Shown in pieces: positions 34,462 through 42,738 of a stretch of DNA of 64,000 bases (positions are counted from its first letter, which is position 1; each line of letters opens with the position of its first letter). The notes under the pieces were generated by a model. That model did not search any database, had not been told where the DNA came from, and saw only the letters and a list, made by a program, of their open reading frames with translations. This DNA is from Bacillota bacterium. GTDB taxonomy: Bacteria > Bacillota > Syntrophomonadia > Syntrophomonadales > Syntrophomonadaceae. The stretch spans positions 24,500-88,499 of the forward strand of contig JAKPGY010000237.1 in the NCBI GenBank assembly GCA_029550685.1, read 5' to 3'. A program made the translations under genes and the position numbers.

Positions 34462-35388
34462 TCACACCTCCCTGGGAACCAGTAACAGATTTTTCTCCAT
34501 CTTGGCTAATTCTGCAATTATCAGCCGTGGTATTACATCCGCTAAAATTCGGCCAGCAAAAACTGGCGCCACTTTGCCCGGGAGTCCAGGAGCCAATATA
34601 GCTTTTATGCCCAGAGCATTAGCCGCTTCGAAATCAGTACCACCGGGTTGAGTGGCTAGATCTATGATGAGTAATTCCGGATTAGCATATTTCAATATAG
34701 AACGATCCAAAACTAACTGGGGTACAGTATTGAAGATTATATCCATGCTGTTGACAATATCACGCAGTTGGCTGAAATCGGCCCGCTCACAACCCATTTC
34801 ATAGGCACGGGCTAGTTGTGCCGGATTACGAGCTACTACGGTAACTTCAGCACCCATAGCTTTTAGAATACGAGCCAGGGTCATGCCTACCCTTCCAAAT
34901 CCAATAATGCAGCTCCGGCTGCCGTGAATAGCGATACGGGTTTCCTCCATGGCTATCTGAATAGCACCTTCTGCTGTTGGTATGGAGTTTAGAATAGCCA
35001 GTTCATCCATATCATTTACTTCCAAAAGTGTAAAACCATATTTTTCACTCCAAGTTTTAAGAAAAGGTCTGGCAGTTCCAATAATAACCAGGGCATTGGG
35101 GGCAATACTGCGAATGGCTTTTTCGCTTAAAATCAGGTTTTCCTCGGCATAGACAGCACGAATGACACCTTCCGCATTGGTTCCCGGCAGCGGGAGTATC
35201 ACTACTTCCGCATCCTTGCAAGCTTCTTCAACAGAACTGACACTGAATGCCCCGTGGGCAACCTTTTCTTTGGGGAAACCTGCTACTGCTACCGTAGCCC
35301 CCATCTTAACCAGTTCACAGATGAGAATTAATTCCCGATCATCTCCCCCTAATACCGCAACTTTTAGTCCGGATAATACGGAACTCAA
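34462..35388 (-). CDS. dpaA: Dipicolinate synthase subunit A
   Basis: The 308-residue product has an N-terminal catalytic-type domain with VAVLGGDDRELILICELVKMGATVAVAG, and a Rossmann domain with CIIGFGRVGMTLARILKAMGAEVTVVAR at about 165-190. It is SpoVFA and oxidises the dihydrodipicolinate precursor to dipicolinate together with DpaB in the mother cell. The start is TTG 35388 with a GGGAGGGG site. It heads the dpaA-dpaB-asd-dapG-dapA operon. Confidence 0.95.
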   Translation of the reverse strand: MSSVLSGLKVAVLGGDDRELILICELVKMGATVAVAGFPKEKVAHGAFSVSSVEEACKDAEVVILPLPGTNAEGVIRAVYAEENLILSEKAIRSIAPNALVIIGTARPFLKTWSEKYGFTLLEVNDMDELAILNSIPTAEGAIQIAMEETRIAIHGSRSCIIGFGRVGMTLARILKAMGAEVTVVARNPAQLARAYEMGCERADFSQLRDIVNSMDIIFNTVPQLVLDRSILKYANPELLIIDLATQPGGTDFEAANALGIKAILAPGLPGKVAPVFAGRILADVIPRLIIAELAKMEKNLLLVPREV

Positions 35389-35437
35389 CCTGTGCCCCTC
35401 CCTTTAATAGGTTACAATCCCTTCATACAATTAATAG

Positions 35438-35466
35438 CATTATATGTATCCACTTTAGGGTTGGTG
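35438..35466 (-). promoter_or_regulatory. Sigma-K-like promoter of the dpaA operon
   Basis: On the minus strand, CACC (35466-35463), a 16-nt spacer and CATATAATG (35446-35438) fit the mother-cell sigma-K pattern AC-N16/17-CATANNNTA with one mismatch, about 50 nt upstream of dpaA. The Bacillus operon is sigma-K dependent. The -10 also contains TATAAT, but there is no matching sigma-A -35. Confidence 0.45.
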
Positions 35467-35510
35467 CTTGACCTTATTACTCCTCCTATATCAAGAAAGG
35501 CATAAAAAAA

Positions 35511-35525
35511 GACGGGAAACCCGTC
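35511..35525 (-). terminator. Terminator after dapB
   Basis: GACGGG/CCCGTC stem with a 3-nt loop, followed on the minus strand by seven Ts, 33 nt past the dapB stop codon. Confidence 0.9.
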
Positions 35526-35558
35526 TTATTAAGCAGTTAATCTTTACAATATTTAGTT

Positions 35559-36359
35559 TTATAATAAGTTTTCCATGCCATATACCAATCCTTTCCGGTT
35601 GAGCATACGTTTAATCACCATTAATACTCCGGGCATAAAGCCCACCCGATCATAGGAATCATGCCTTATGGTCAGGCTCTGTCCTATACCGCCGAAGATA
35701 ACTTCCTGATGAGCTACAAAACCTGGCAGCCTCACACTATGTATACGAATCTGATCCCAATCGCCTCCACGGCATCCCGTAATTTTCTCCATCTCCCTGA
35801 CATTACGCGGAGGACGATGGGGGCGATTTTGACTGATAAGTTCAGCGGTTTTAATAGCCGTTCCCGAAGGTGCATCCATTTTCTTATCGTGGTGGAGTTC
35901 GATAATTTCTACATCTGGAAAATACTTGGCAGCTTCCTGAGCAAACTTCATCATTAAAACTGCCCCAATAGCAAAGTTGGGAATGACTGCTACTCCTACA
36001 TCGTTCTCAAGAGCTAATTTTTCCAATTGGTTTAGTTCCACTTGATTCAAGCCGGTAGTTCCCACTACACTGGTTACTCCCTTAAGCAAAGCACTGCGTA
36101 CATTATTGAATACGGCCTGGGGATTAGTGAAATCCACTAACACCTGGGGTTTAGTCCGCTCCAATGCTGCTTCCAGATCATTGTCTATGGTCAGGGAGAT
36201 CCCTTTCAAACCAGTGATATCACTGACTGATTCACCCCGGGCTTTTATATCTACGGCGGCTACTAATGCCAATTCTTCATCTTGTTCTATAGCTTTAACT
36301 GTTTCTATGCCCATACGTCCTAAGGCGCCGGCAACTATAACTCTGGTTTTATCAGCCAT
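35559..36359 (-). CDS. dapB: 4-hydroxy-tetrahydrodipicolinate reductase
   Basis: The product (266 residues) has the nucleotide-binding VIVAGALGRMG, VDFTNP, GTTGLNQVEL, and the ELHHDKKMDAPSGTA motif with the catalytic His and Lys. It reduces the DapA product with NAD(P)H in lysine/diaminopimelate synthesis. ATG 36359 has a GGAGGTT site 7 nt upstream; the in-frame TTG at 36365 would overlap it. It has its own terminator and lies upstream of the dpaA operon, so it can be expressed in vegetative cells independently. Confidence 0.96.
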   Translation of the reverse strand: MADKTRVIVAGALGRMGIETVKAIEQDEELALVAAVDIKARGESVSDITGLKGISLTIDNDLEAALERTKPQVLVDFTNPQAVFNNVRSALLKGVTSVVGTTGLNQVELNQLEKLALENDVGVAVIPNFAIGAVLMMKFAQEAAKYFPDVEIIELHHDKKMDAPSGTAIKTAELISQNRPHRPPRNVREMEKITGCRGGDWDQIRIHSVRLPGFVAHQEVIFGGIGQSLTIRHDSYDRVGFMPGVLMVIKRMLNRKGLVYGMENLL

Positions 36360-36401
36360 TTTCAAACCTCCTCGTTTGCTTCGCCTTTAGTTTTAACTAT
36401 T

Positions 36402-36448
36402 TTGTTAATGCAGTCAAGATTTGATATAATCTGAACATCAGATCAAAT
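36402..36448 (+). promoter_or_regulatory. Promoter of uspA with an overlapping palindrome
   Basis: TTGTTA (36402-36407), a 17-nt spacer and TATAAT (36425-36430) form a good sigma-A promoter. ATTTGA..TCTGA and TCAGA-TCAAAT (36419-36448) make an 11-bp interrupted palindrome that spans the -10 and likely start site. It could be an operator or a 5' stem. Confidence 0.6.
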
Positions 36449-36490
36449 TTTTCTGCATTGAAGCGGTATTATTATTTAAGGAGGGCTACC

Positions 36491-36922
36491 ATGACAGTAT
36501 TTACAAAAGTACTAATCGCCGTTGACGATTCCGAACAATCTCGTCGAGCTGTGGAAAAAGCAGCCGAAATGGCCCTAAATGGTTTCATAGGAAGTATCGA
36601 CCTATTAAATGTCTATAATACCGGTGATGTGGATATAACTAAGCTCCACAATCAGGAACGCCTAGATGAATTAAGATCTGAATCCTTAAGGATACTCAAA
36701 ATGTACGAAGGACTGCTTAAGGAAAAAGGAGTTGACTGCACTCTCAAAAGAGCTGGCGGTGATCCAGCCTCTCTGGTTCTCGATGTGGTTGATAATAATA
36801 AAGAATATGACCTTATCATTATGGGAAGCCGGCGCATTAATAAGTTTCAGGAACTGGTATTCGGCAGCGTATCTGACAAGGTTTCCCGCCTGGCACCAAT
36901 ACCAGTATTGATCGTTAAATAG
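36491..36922 (+). CDS. Universal stress protein (UspA family)
   Basis: The product (143 residues) has the UspA fold signatures: KVLIAVDDSEQSRRAVEKA at the N-terminus and the ATP-binding end IIMGSRRINKFQELVFGSVSDKVSRLAPIPVLIVK (GxR-x9-GSxS). Members bind ATP and help cells survive stress or starvation; no specific reaction is known. ATG 36491 has an AAGGAGGG site, so the longer open frame from 36458 is not used. It has its own promoter and terminator and is divergent from dapB. Confidence 0.93.
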   Translation: MTVFTKVLIAVDDSEQSRRAVEKAAEMALNGFIGSIDLLNVYNTGDVDITKLHNQERLDELRSESLRILKMYEGLLKEKGVDCTLKRAGGDPASLVLDVVDNNKEYDLIIMGSRRINKFQELVFGSVSDKVSRLAPIPVLIVK

Positions 36923-36946
36923 TTATTCTGCACATGGCATCAAAAC

Positions 36947-36963
36947 AGCCGGGTTAACCGGCT
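36947..36963. terminator. Terminator shared by uspA and the converging 139-residue gene
   Basis: AGCCGG/CCGGCT stem with a 5-nt loop. The plus strand continues ATTTTCTTTT; the minus strand continues with four Ts. Confidence 0.8.
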
Positions 36964-36971
36964 ATTTTCTT

Positions 36972-37391
36972 TTACTGCTGCTGAGCTCTGACTATAATAT
37001 ATTTTTCAATTTCCTGGGCTAGTCTTTTTTCGGCAAAACTCATCTCCGCCCAGCCGTGTAGTGACCTTTGTATCACATGGATAAATTTACGGGTTTTATT
37101 TATTTCGTCCTGTATAATCATAACGATGTTATCGAACTCAGCATTATGCCGGTAGAAATTATGCAGACGGCGGATAACGGTTTCGTCACCGTCCTGTACA
37201 GCAACCTGAGCAGCACTGGCAAATAATTGGTGTTTCTCAATGTCCAGGCATAAAAACGACAGCATCAACTGCCTCTTCTGGGCACGGTTCTTGCTGCTTA
37301 AAAGCCTTTTATTCAAGTCATGGCGGCATCTTTCCACCAGTATAACCTGCTGGATTATTTCTGTATAAAAATTGCGCGTGGTACAATTCAA
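36972..37391 (-). CDS. Hypothetical helical protein, 139 residues
   Basis: I do not recognise a family. The sequence is almost wholly predicted helix with many charged residues and no signal or membrane segment. TTG 37391 has an AGGAGGA site with 7-nt spacing. It lies divergently from rqcH and converges on uspA, with its own short promoter region of under 80 bp shared with rqcH. Composition could suit a four-helix bundle, but no ligand residues stand out. Confidence 0.7.
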   Translation of the reverse strand: MNCTTRNFYTEIIQQVILVERCRHDLNKRLLSSKNRAQKRQLMLSFLCLDIEKHQLFASAAQVAVQDGDETVIRRLHNFYRHNAEFDNIVMIIQDEINKTRKFIHVIQRSLHGWAEMSFAEKRLAQEIEKYIIVRAQQQ

Positions 37392-37468
37392 GTCGCATCC
37401 TCCTTATGTCATAGTCTGCGACTGATACTGCCGGAACATTCTTATCTTATTAAAAAGGGGTAAATACC

Positions 37469-39271
37469 ATGCCTTTTGATGGTTTCTCTATCCATGCCAT
37501 ATGTCATGAGCTAAACCGGGATTTAGCCGGTGCGCGCATTGATAAGATCTATCAGCCTGAGAAGGATGAAATTGTTATATCCATCCGCACTATATCATCT
37601 GGTTCGGTTAGATTGCTGTTGTCAGCTAATGCCCGATGGGCACGGCTGCATTTGTCCCCTGAAAAACAGCCCAACCCCACTTCCCCGCCTCCTTTTTGTA
37701 TGCTGCTGCGCAAATACCTGGAAGGAGGTAAGATACTGGAGGTTCGTCAGGTAGGCTTCGAACGTATAGTTCACATTACCATTGAAGCTTTGGATGAATT
37801 CCGCGATTGGAAACCACGTCTTTTAGTACTTGAAATCATGGGAAAACACTCTAATATAATCTTGGTTAATCCGGACAATAACCTCATCATAGATGCTATT
37901 AAACGCTATGGCAGTGAGGTCAGCAGTCATCGTGAGGTTTTTCCCGGTAGGGAATACATAACTCCTCCTGATCAAGGCAAAGTTAATCCTCTTACCCTGA
38001 CCTTTAATGAGTTTGCTACCCGCATGTGGGCCTTTGGTTCCCAATCACTGTCTCAGGCGCTCTTTCAGCTGTGCTCGGGAGTAAGCCCTTACTCTGCTCA
38101 GGAATTATGTCGTCTGGCTCGGCTCGATCCCCATATGCCGGTGGAAGAATGTGGCGAATACGAGTTTACGACTTTACTGGAAATCCTGTTAACCCAGATA
38201 GAAATTTGCAGCAGCCCACCCTGCCCATCCTATGTAATCAATAAAGGTACTAATGCCATAGATTTTACGCCCCTGATGCCAGCCTCTAAACAACCAGGTT
38301 ATTCTTTCCATACCTTTGCCTCGGCTAATCAGGCAGCGGCTCACTTTTACCAGGTGAAAATGAATCAGCTCCGCCTGGAGTCAATGCAAACCAACCTGAG
38401 CAGAACTGTTAAAGGATGGATGGATAAAGCTCAGAAAAAGCGTTTTTTGCAGGAAAGTGACCTGAACAAAGCCCGGGAAAAAGAACAGTTGAAAATTTGG
38501 GGAGAACTGCTTACTGCCTATGCGCACCAGCTTAAAAAGGGCGACACCAAAGCCCATTTGGTGGATTTTAATACCGGGCAGGAGGTTACTATTGAGCTCG
38601 ACCCCCGCTTAACCCCCATTGGCAATGCACAGAAATACTATAAGGCTTACAATAAAAGCCGCATTACTATCAAACATTTGGAAAACTACCTGCAGCAAAC
38701 TAATCAAGAAATTGAATATCTGGATTCAGTCCTATTAGCTATTAATCAAGTTGAAAACCTAAATCAGCTGGATGAGATAGTGGAGGAACTCGAAAAAGGC
38801 GGATATCTGCGAGAGCGTAAGGTGAAAGGAAAGGGAAAAGTACACCGACCCGTAAGCACCCCACGCCATTATGTATCCTCAGAAGGACTGGACATATGGG
38901 TAGGCAGGAATAACCGGCAGAACGATTATTTAACCTTTAAATTATCTGACCGTCATGATCTATGGCTACATACCCGTCAGATACCAGGAGCCCATGTAAT
39001 TGTTCGCCTGCCCAAATCCGTTACCTCCATTGATGAGGTACCTCAGGCCACTCTGGAAGAAGCAGCCCTCTTAGCTGCCTATTACAGCAAAGCCAGACAC
39101 GACCAAAAGGTGCCCGTGGATTATACCTTCCGCAGCAATGTTCGTAAACCGGCGGGAGCTAAACCAGGCATGGTGATTTACGATAATTACTGGACATTAT
39201 ACACCACCTCCGGCACTGATCGCCTGGAAGCCATTTTACAGTCAGCTATGCAAGAGGAGGACACTATGTAA
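37469..39271 (+). CDS. rqcH: RqcH (Rqc2/NEMF homologue, NFACT protein) of ribosome-associated quality control
   Basis: The 600-residue product has an NFACT-N domain (MPFDGFSIHAICHELNRDL; VLEIMGKHSNIILV near 125), a central coiled coil (about 290-450) and the C-terminal NFACT-R/DUF814 domain with GLDIWVGRNNRQNDYLTFK and LWLHTRQIPGAHVIVR. RqcH binds stalled 50S subunits with peptidyl-tRNA and recruits Ala-tRNA to add alanine tails that mark the chain for degradation. Older annotations call it fibronectin-binding protein. ATG 37469 has an AAAGGGG site. It converges on the 98-residue gene after pyrE. Confidence 0.94.
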   Translation: MPFDGFSIHAICHELNRDLAGARIDKIYQPEKDEIVISIRTISSGSVRLLLSANARWARLHLSPEKQPNPTSPPPFCMLLRKYLEGGKILEVRQVGFERIVHITIEALDEFRDWKPRLLVLEIMGKHSNIILVNPDNNLIIDAIKRYGSEVSSHREVFPGREYITPPDQGKVNPLTLTFNEFATRMWAFGSQSLSQALFQLCSGVSPYSAQELCRLARLDPHMPVEECGEYEFTTLLEILLTQIEICSSPPCPSYVINKGTNAIDFTPLMPASKQPGYSFHTFASANQAAAHFYQVKMNQLRLESMQTNLSRTVKGWMDKAQKKRFLQESDLNKAREKEQLKIWGELLTAYAHQLKKGDTKAHLVDFNTGQEVTIELDPRLTPIGNAQKYYKAYNKSRITIKHLENYLQQTNQEIEYLDSVLLAINQVENLNQLDEIVEELEKGGYLRERKVKGKGKVHRPVSTPRHYVSSEGLDIWVGRNNRQNDYLTFKLSDRHDLWLHTRQIPGAHVIVRLPKSVTSIDEVPQATLEEAALLAAYYSKARHDQKVPVDYTFRSNVRKPAGAKPGMVIYDNYWTLYTTSGTDRLEAILQSAMQEEDTM

Positions 39272-39280
39272 CCGGATTGG

Positions 39281-39577
39281 TTACTCAATTATTCGTACTG
39301 ATCCATCTTCTTCGCGTACATACTGAGTATCGGGCTCCAGGATATAAATTTTACGGTTAACTTCGTCGACTGCTACATTTCTGTTGATGATAGTGTTCAC
39401 TTCTTTAGCAGTAACGAGAGTGCGTATCTGCACTCCGTTATCATACATCTGCAGGATCATTTTCCCCTGGGGCCGGTCCACTTTATCCTCTATGTACTTT
39501 TGATAAGGTTTTATAAAAACATATTGGTAACCGCCCTCGCGGAACGTCATTTCCTGTCCGTTTAGAAATACCCTCAT
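39281..39577 (-). CDS. Hypothetical protein after pyrE, 98 residues
   Basis: I do not recognise a family. The product is soluble with probable beta strands (MRVFLNGQEMTF, RKIYILEPDTQYV). ATG 39577 has a GGAGT site, and the gene lies 12 bp after pyrE in the same direction, so it is the likely last gene of the pyr operon. Its stop is 9 bp from that of the converging rqcH. Pyrimidine-related function is suggested only by position. Confidence 0.7.
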   Translation of the reverse strand: MRVFLNGQEMTFREGGYQYVFIKPYQKYIEDKVDRPQGKMILQMYDNGVQIRTLVTAKEVNTIINRNVAVDEVNRKIYILEPDTQYVREEDGSVRIIE

Positions 39578-39589
39578 GCCAGTACTCCT

Positions 39590-40168
39590 TTACAGCGACC
39601 GGCTGCCTGGTTTTACCACCGGCAGTCTGCCTTCGGCGCAGAGCGGGCACTGTTCCGGTTCCCAGGATTTAATCTCCATAGTCAGTACAGCCCTGGTTTT
39701 TACCCCAAAATCCACCTTTCCCCCGCTGCGGTCAACCAGAACTCCAACACCAACTACCTCTCCGCCAGCTTCACGCACTACCTGCATCACTTCCTGTACA
39801 GATCCTCCGGTAGTAACCACATCTTCCACCACTAAAACCCGCTGTCCCCGGTTAATGACAAATCCCCGGCGCAGGGACATCTGTCCACTCTCACGCTCGG
39901 TGAAGATGCCGGGAACATTTAGGTGGCGGGCTACTTCATAGGATACTATAATACCGCCCATAGCCGGTCCTACTACCAACTCAACTGTATCGTCCTGAAA
40001 GGCTTCGGCCAGATGGCGAGCCAGTAGCTCAGTCTTATCCGGATACTTGAGCACCTGAGCACACTGCATGTATTGGTCACTATGGCGCCCGGATGTCAGG
40101 CGAAAGTGTCCCTGCAGCAGAGCACCAGCTTGGGTAAACAATTCAACCGCTTCTTTGTGATCAAGCAT
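39590..40168 (-). CDS. pyrE: Orotate phosphoribosyltransferase
   Basis: The 192-residue product has HFRLTSGRHSDQYMQCA, VVGPAMGGIIVSYEVAR and the PRPP-binding motif VLVVEDVVTTGGSV. It adds phosphoribosyl from PRPP to orotate to give OMP. ATG 40168 has a GGAGGAA site and is 3 bp from the end of pyrF. The form (about 190 residues with a C-terminal CPLC) is the long clostridial/archaeal type. Confidence 0.96.
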   Translation of the reverse strand: MLDHKEAVELFTQAGALLQGHFRLTSGRHSDQYMQCAQVLKYPDKTELLARHLAEAFQDDTVELVVGPAMGGIIVSYEVARHLNVPGIFTERESGQMSLRRGFVINRGQRVLVVEDVVTTGGSVQEVMQVVREAGGEVVGVGVLVDRSGGKVDFGVKTRAVLTMEIKSWEPEQCPLCAEGRLPVVKPGSRSL

Positions 40169-40171
40169 TGC

Positions 40172-40888
40172 TTATTCCTCCAATTCCTCAATAATTCTCC
40201 GAGCAGCTTCCCTGGGGGCAGAGGCTGCGGTTATCGGCCTGCCGATTACCATATAGTCAGCCCCTATTTTCAGTGCTTCCCGGGGAGTGGTAATACGCTT
40301 TTGGTCATTTTTTTCCGACCAGAGGGGCCGAATCCCCGGTGTAACAATTACAAAATCAGATCCACAAGCTTGGCGGATTGGTGCTATCTCATGGGGTGAA
40401 CAGACTACTCCGTTCAAGCCGCATTCTTTAGCCATTTGTGCCCATCCCACCACCGTCTGCTCCAACCTGCGGCTGATGAACATATCATCATGTAATTGCT
40501 GTTCAGAAATGCTGGTTAATACAGTAACCGCCAGAACCAGCGGTGGTTCGCAGCCTAAACGGGTTGACTCCTCCTGAACGGCTTTCATGGCCGCGGTCAT
40601 CATTTCCCGTCCCCCGCTGGCATGGACATTGAACATAAAACAATTCAAGCCGGTCATTATCTTGGCCGCTCCGGCCACGGTATTGGGTATATCGTGAAAC
40701 TTCAGGTCTACAAACACCCGTCCGCCTAAACCCTGAATTCGCTGGACAATGCTGGGCCCCAGCTGGTTATAAAGCTGCATACCCACCTTAAAAGCCCCTA
40801 CGGAATCAGCTAACTTCTCCACCAGGTTAAGGGCTTTGGCTTCGCTATCCACATCCAGAGCCAGAATAATACGGTCCTGTGGCTTCAC
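40172..40888 (-). CDS. pyrF: Orotidine 5'-phosphate decarboxylase
   Basis: The 238-residue product has IILALDVDS at the start and the catalytic DLKFHDIPNTV (Lys-Asp charge network). It ends with TPGIRP and ADYMVIGRPI. It converts OMP to UMP, the last step of de novo synthesis. GTG 40888 has an AAGGAGGT site. It is between pyrD and pyrE. Confidence 0.97.
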   Translation of the reverse strand: MKPQDRIILALDVDSEAKALNLVEKLADSVGAFKVGMQLYNQLGPSIVQRIQGLGGRVFVDLKFHDIPNTVAGAAKIMTGLNCFMFNVHASGGREMMTAAMKAVQEESTRLGCEPPLVLAVTVLTSISEQQLHDDMFISRRLEQTVVGWAQMAKECGLNGVVCSPHEIAPIRQACGSDFVIVTPGIRPLWSEKNDQKRITTPREALKIGADYMVIGRPITAASAPREAARRIIEELEE

Positions 40889-40941
40889 TCGAAAACCTCC
40901 TTCTCAGCATGGTCAAATCACTGCACTTGCATCAAAGAGAA

Positions 40942-41883
40942 TCAGCTCTGATGGGCTATCCCCACTAGTTCAGTAATTCTGGCAATCCCGTGCTGCATGG
41001 CATACTCCTGCAAACCATCGATTACCTGGCAGGGCAGATAAGGGTTGACAAAAATCCCGGTACCTATCGATACTGCAGATGCACCTACCATTAAAAACTC
41101 CAGGGCATCACGAGTGGATATGATTCCTCCTCCGCCCAGAATGGGCAGTTTCACCTGCTGGTACACCTGGTAGATCATGCGCAGGGCAACCGGTTTGATG
41201 GCTGGTCCGGACAAGCCGCCAAAAACATTGGCCAGAGTTGGTCTACGGCGCTCAATATCCACCGCCATGCCCATTAAAGTATTAATCATGGACAGGGCAT
41301 CAGCCCCGCCTGTCTGAGCAGCCTGAGCTATGGCTACGATATCCGTAACATTGGGACTTAACTTGGGGATCACGGGAAGATGCGTATTTCTTCTTACCAT
41401 GTGCACTACCTGGTAAACCATGTCAGGATCAGTTCCGAACTGCAGTCCTCCTTTTTTTACATTGGGGCAGGAAATATTCAGTTCCAGGGCTGCTATCCCT
41501 TCAACAGAATCCAGGCGCCGGGCTAGTTCAGCATACTCTTCCACAGTATTTCCCGCTATATTAGCCACCACCGTAACTCCCCGTTCACGCAGCTCGGGCA
41601 TATATTGCTCAATAAAGACATCTACGCCGGGATTCTCCAGACCTATGGCATTCAGCATTCCCGCTGGAGTTTCTACAATGCGCTGAGGTGGATTGCCAGA
41701 TCGAGCTTCCAGAGTAGTACCTTTTACAATAACCGCCCCCAGAAGGGCAGGATCAAAGAGATCTTCATACTCTTGCCCATAGCCAAAAGTACCTGATGCT
41801 GTACAAACCGGGTTTTTCAATTGTAATCCACCCAGGCTTACTGTCATATCAACCAGATTTGTTTTTTGTGATTTATCGGTCAT
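40942..41883 (-). CDS. pyrD: Dihydroorotate dehydrogenase, catalytic subunit (type 1B)
   Basis: The product (313 residues) is an FMN-binding TIM barrel with [13 protein letters not shown], the active-site Cys in [13 protein letters not shown], and the FMN phosphate region [20 protein letters not shown]. The adjoining pyrK shows that it is the NAD-linked 1B heterotetramer. ATG 41883 is chosen (GGGAAAGAG upstream); an open-frame extension to 41919 begins with an unsupported TTG. Confidence 0.95.
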   Translation of the reverse strand: MTDKSQKTNLVDMTVSLGGLQLKNPVCTASGTFGYGQEYEDLFDPALLGAVIVKGTTLEARSGNPPQRIVETPAGMLNAIGLENPGVDVFIEQYMPELRERGVTVVANIAGNTVEEYAELARRLDSVEGIAALELNISCPNVKKGGLQFGTDPDMVYQVVHMVRRNTHLPVIPKLSPNVTDIVAIAQAAQTGGADALSMINTLMGMAVDIERRRPTLANVFGGLSGPAIKPVALRMIYQVYQQVKLPILGGGGIISTRDALEFLMVGASAVSIGTGIFVNPYLPCQVIDGLQEYAMQHGIARITELVGIAHQS

Positions 41884-41929
41884 ATTCTCTTTCCCTTTCT
41901 GACCAATATTTGCGAACAAGCGCGGAAAC

Positions 41930-42724
41930 TTAAGGGTTTAATTCTAATTCCCGCAAGCCGAACACCGGGCCGTCCTTGCAGACTTTTACATAGCCCTTGT
42001 CGCTGGATTTTAACTGACGGGCGCATCCCAGACAGGCACCTACTCCACAGGCCATATTTTCCTCCAGGGATACCTGTCCTTCCAGTCCATGCTCGCTGGC
42101 ATAGGCTGCTACCTGAGCCATCATAGGTTCAGGTCCGCAGGTATATATGAACATACTTTCCTTCTCCTGTACAGAAAGATGCTCTCTTAGCAGATCGGTA
42201 ACCAAACCTTGGTAACCAATTTTTCCATCCATGGTAGCCGGCCAGATTTCCGCTCCTAGTTGGCGGAATCTATCCATAGCTACCAGATCATCGCTGCTCT
42301 GGGTTCCGTACAGAACCTTGGTTTGGTACCCTTGGTTGAGCAACTCCCGGGCCAGGAAGAGCAGCGGCGCAATGCCAACTCCTCCTCCTACCAAAAGGGC
42401 AGCTTGTCCAGCCTGAGGATAACTGAAGGCCCGGCCTAATGGCCCCATAATGTCCAGGTATTCCCCGGCTGTAATTCGAGACAATATTTCTGTCCCCCTG
42501 CCCACTACCTTATAAAGCAGGGTAATAGTATTTTCCTGCCGGTCTACGTCGTACAGGCTTAAGGGGCGGCGCAGCAATGGATCATACTGGTCGCTGACAC
42601 GTAGATGTATGAATTGCCCAGGCTTGCATAAGGGGACAACTTGGGGAGCTTTTACTTCCATTTCAAACAGGTTGGTACTTACCTGGTTGTTGCTGATAAC
42701 CCGAGCCTTTTCCAAATTGGGCAT
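41930..42724 (-). CDS. pyrK: Dihydroorotate dehydrogenase electron-transfer subunit
   Basis: The product (264 residues) has an FAD domain (RRPLSLYDV), an NAD domain ([20 protein letters not shown]), and the C-terminal 2Fe-2S motif [15 protein letters not shown] followed by VCKDGPVF. It passes electrons from dihydroorotate in PyrD to NAD+. ATG 42724 has an AAAGGAGGGG site, so the open frame upstream, inside carB, is not translated. It follows carB by 14 bp. Confidence 0.96.
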   Translation of the reverse strand: MPNLEKARVISNNQVSTNLFEMEVKAPQVVPLCKPGQFIHLRVSDQYDPLLRRPLSLYDVDRQENTITLLYKVVGRGTEILSRITAGEYLDIMGPLGRAFSYPQAGQAALLVGGGVGIAPLLFLARELLNQGYQTKVLYGTQSSDDLVAMDRFRQLGAEIWPATMDGKIGYQGLVTDLLREHLSVQEKESMFIYTCGPEPMMAQVAAYASEHGLEGQVSLEENMACGVGACLGCARQLKSSDKGYVKVCKDGPVFGLRELELNP

Positions 42725-42738
42725 TAAGTCCCCTCCTT

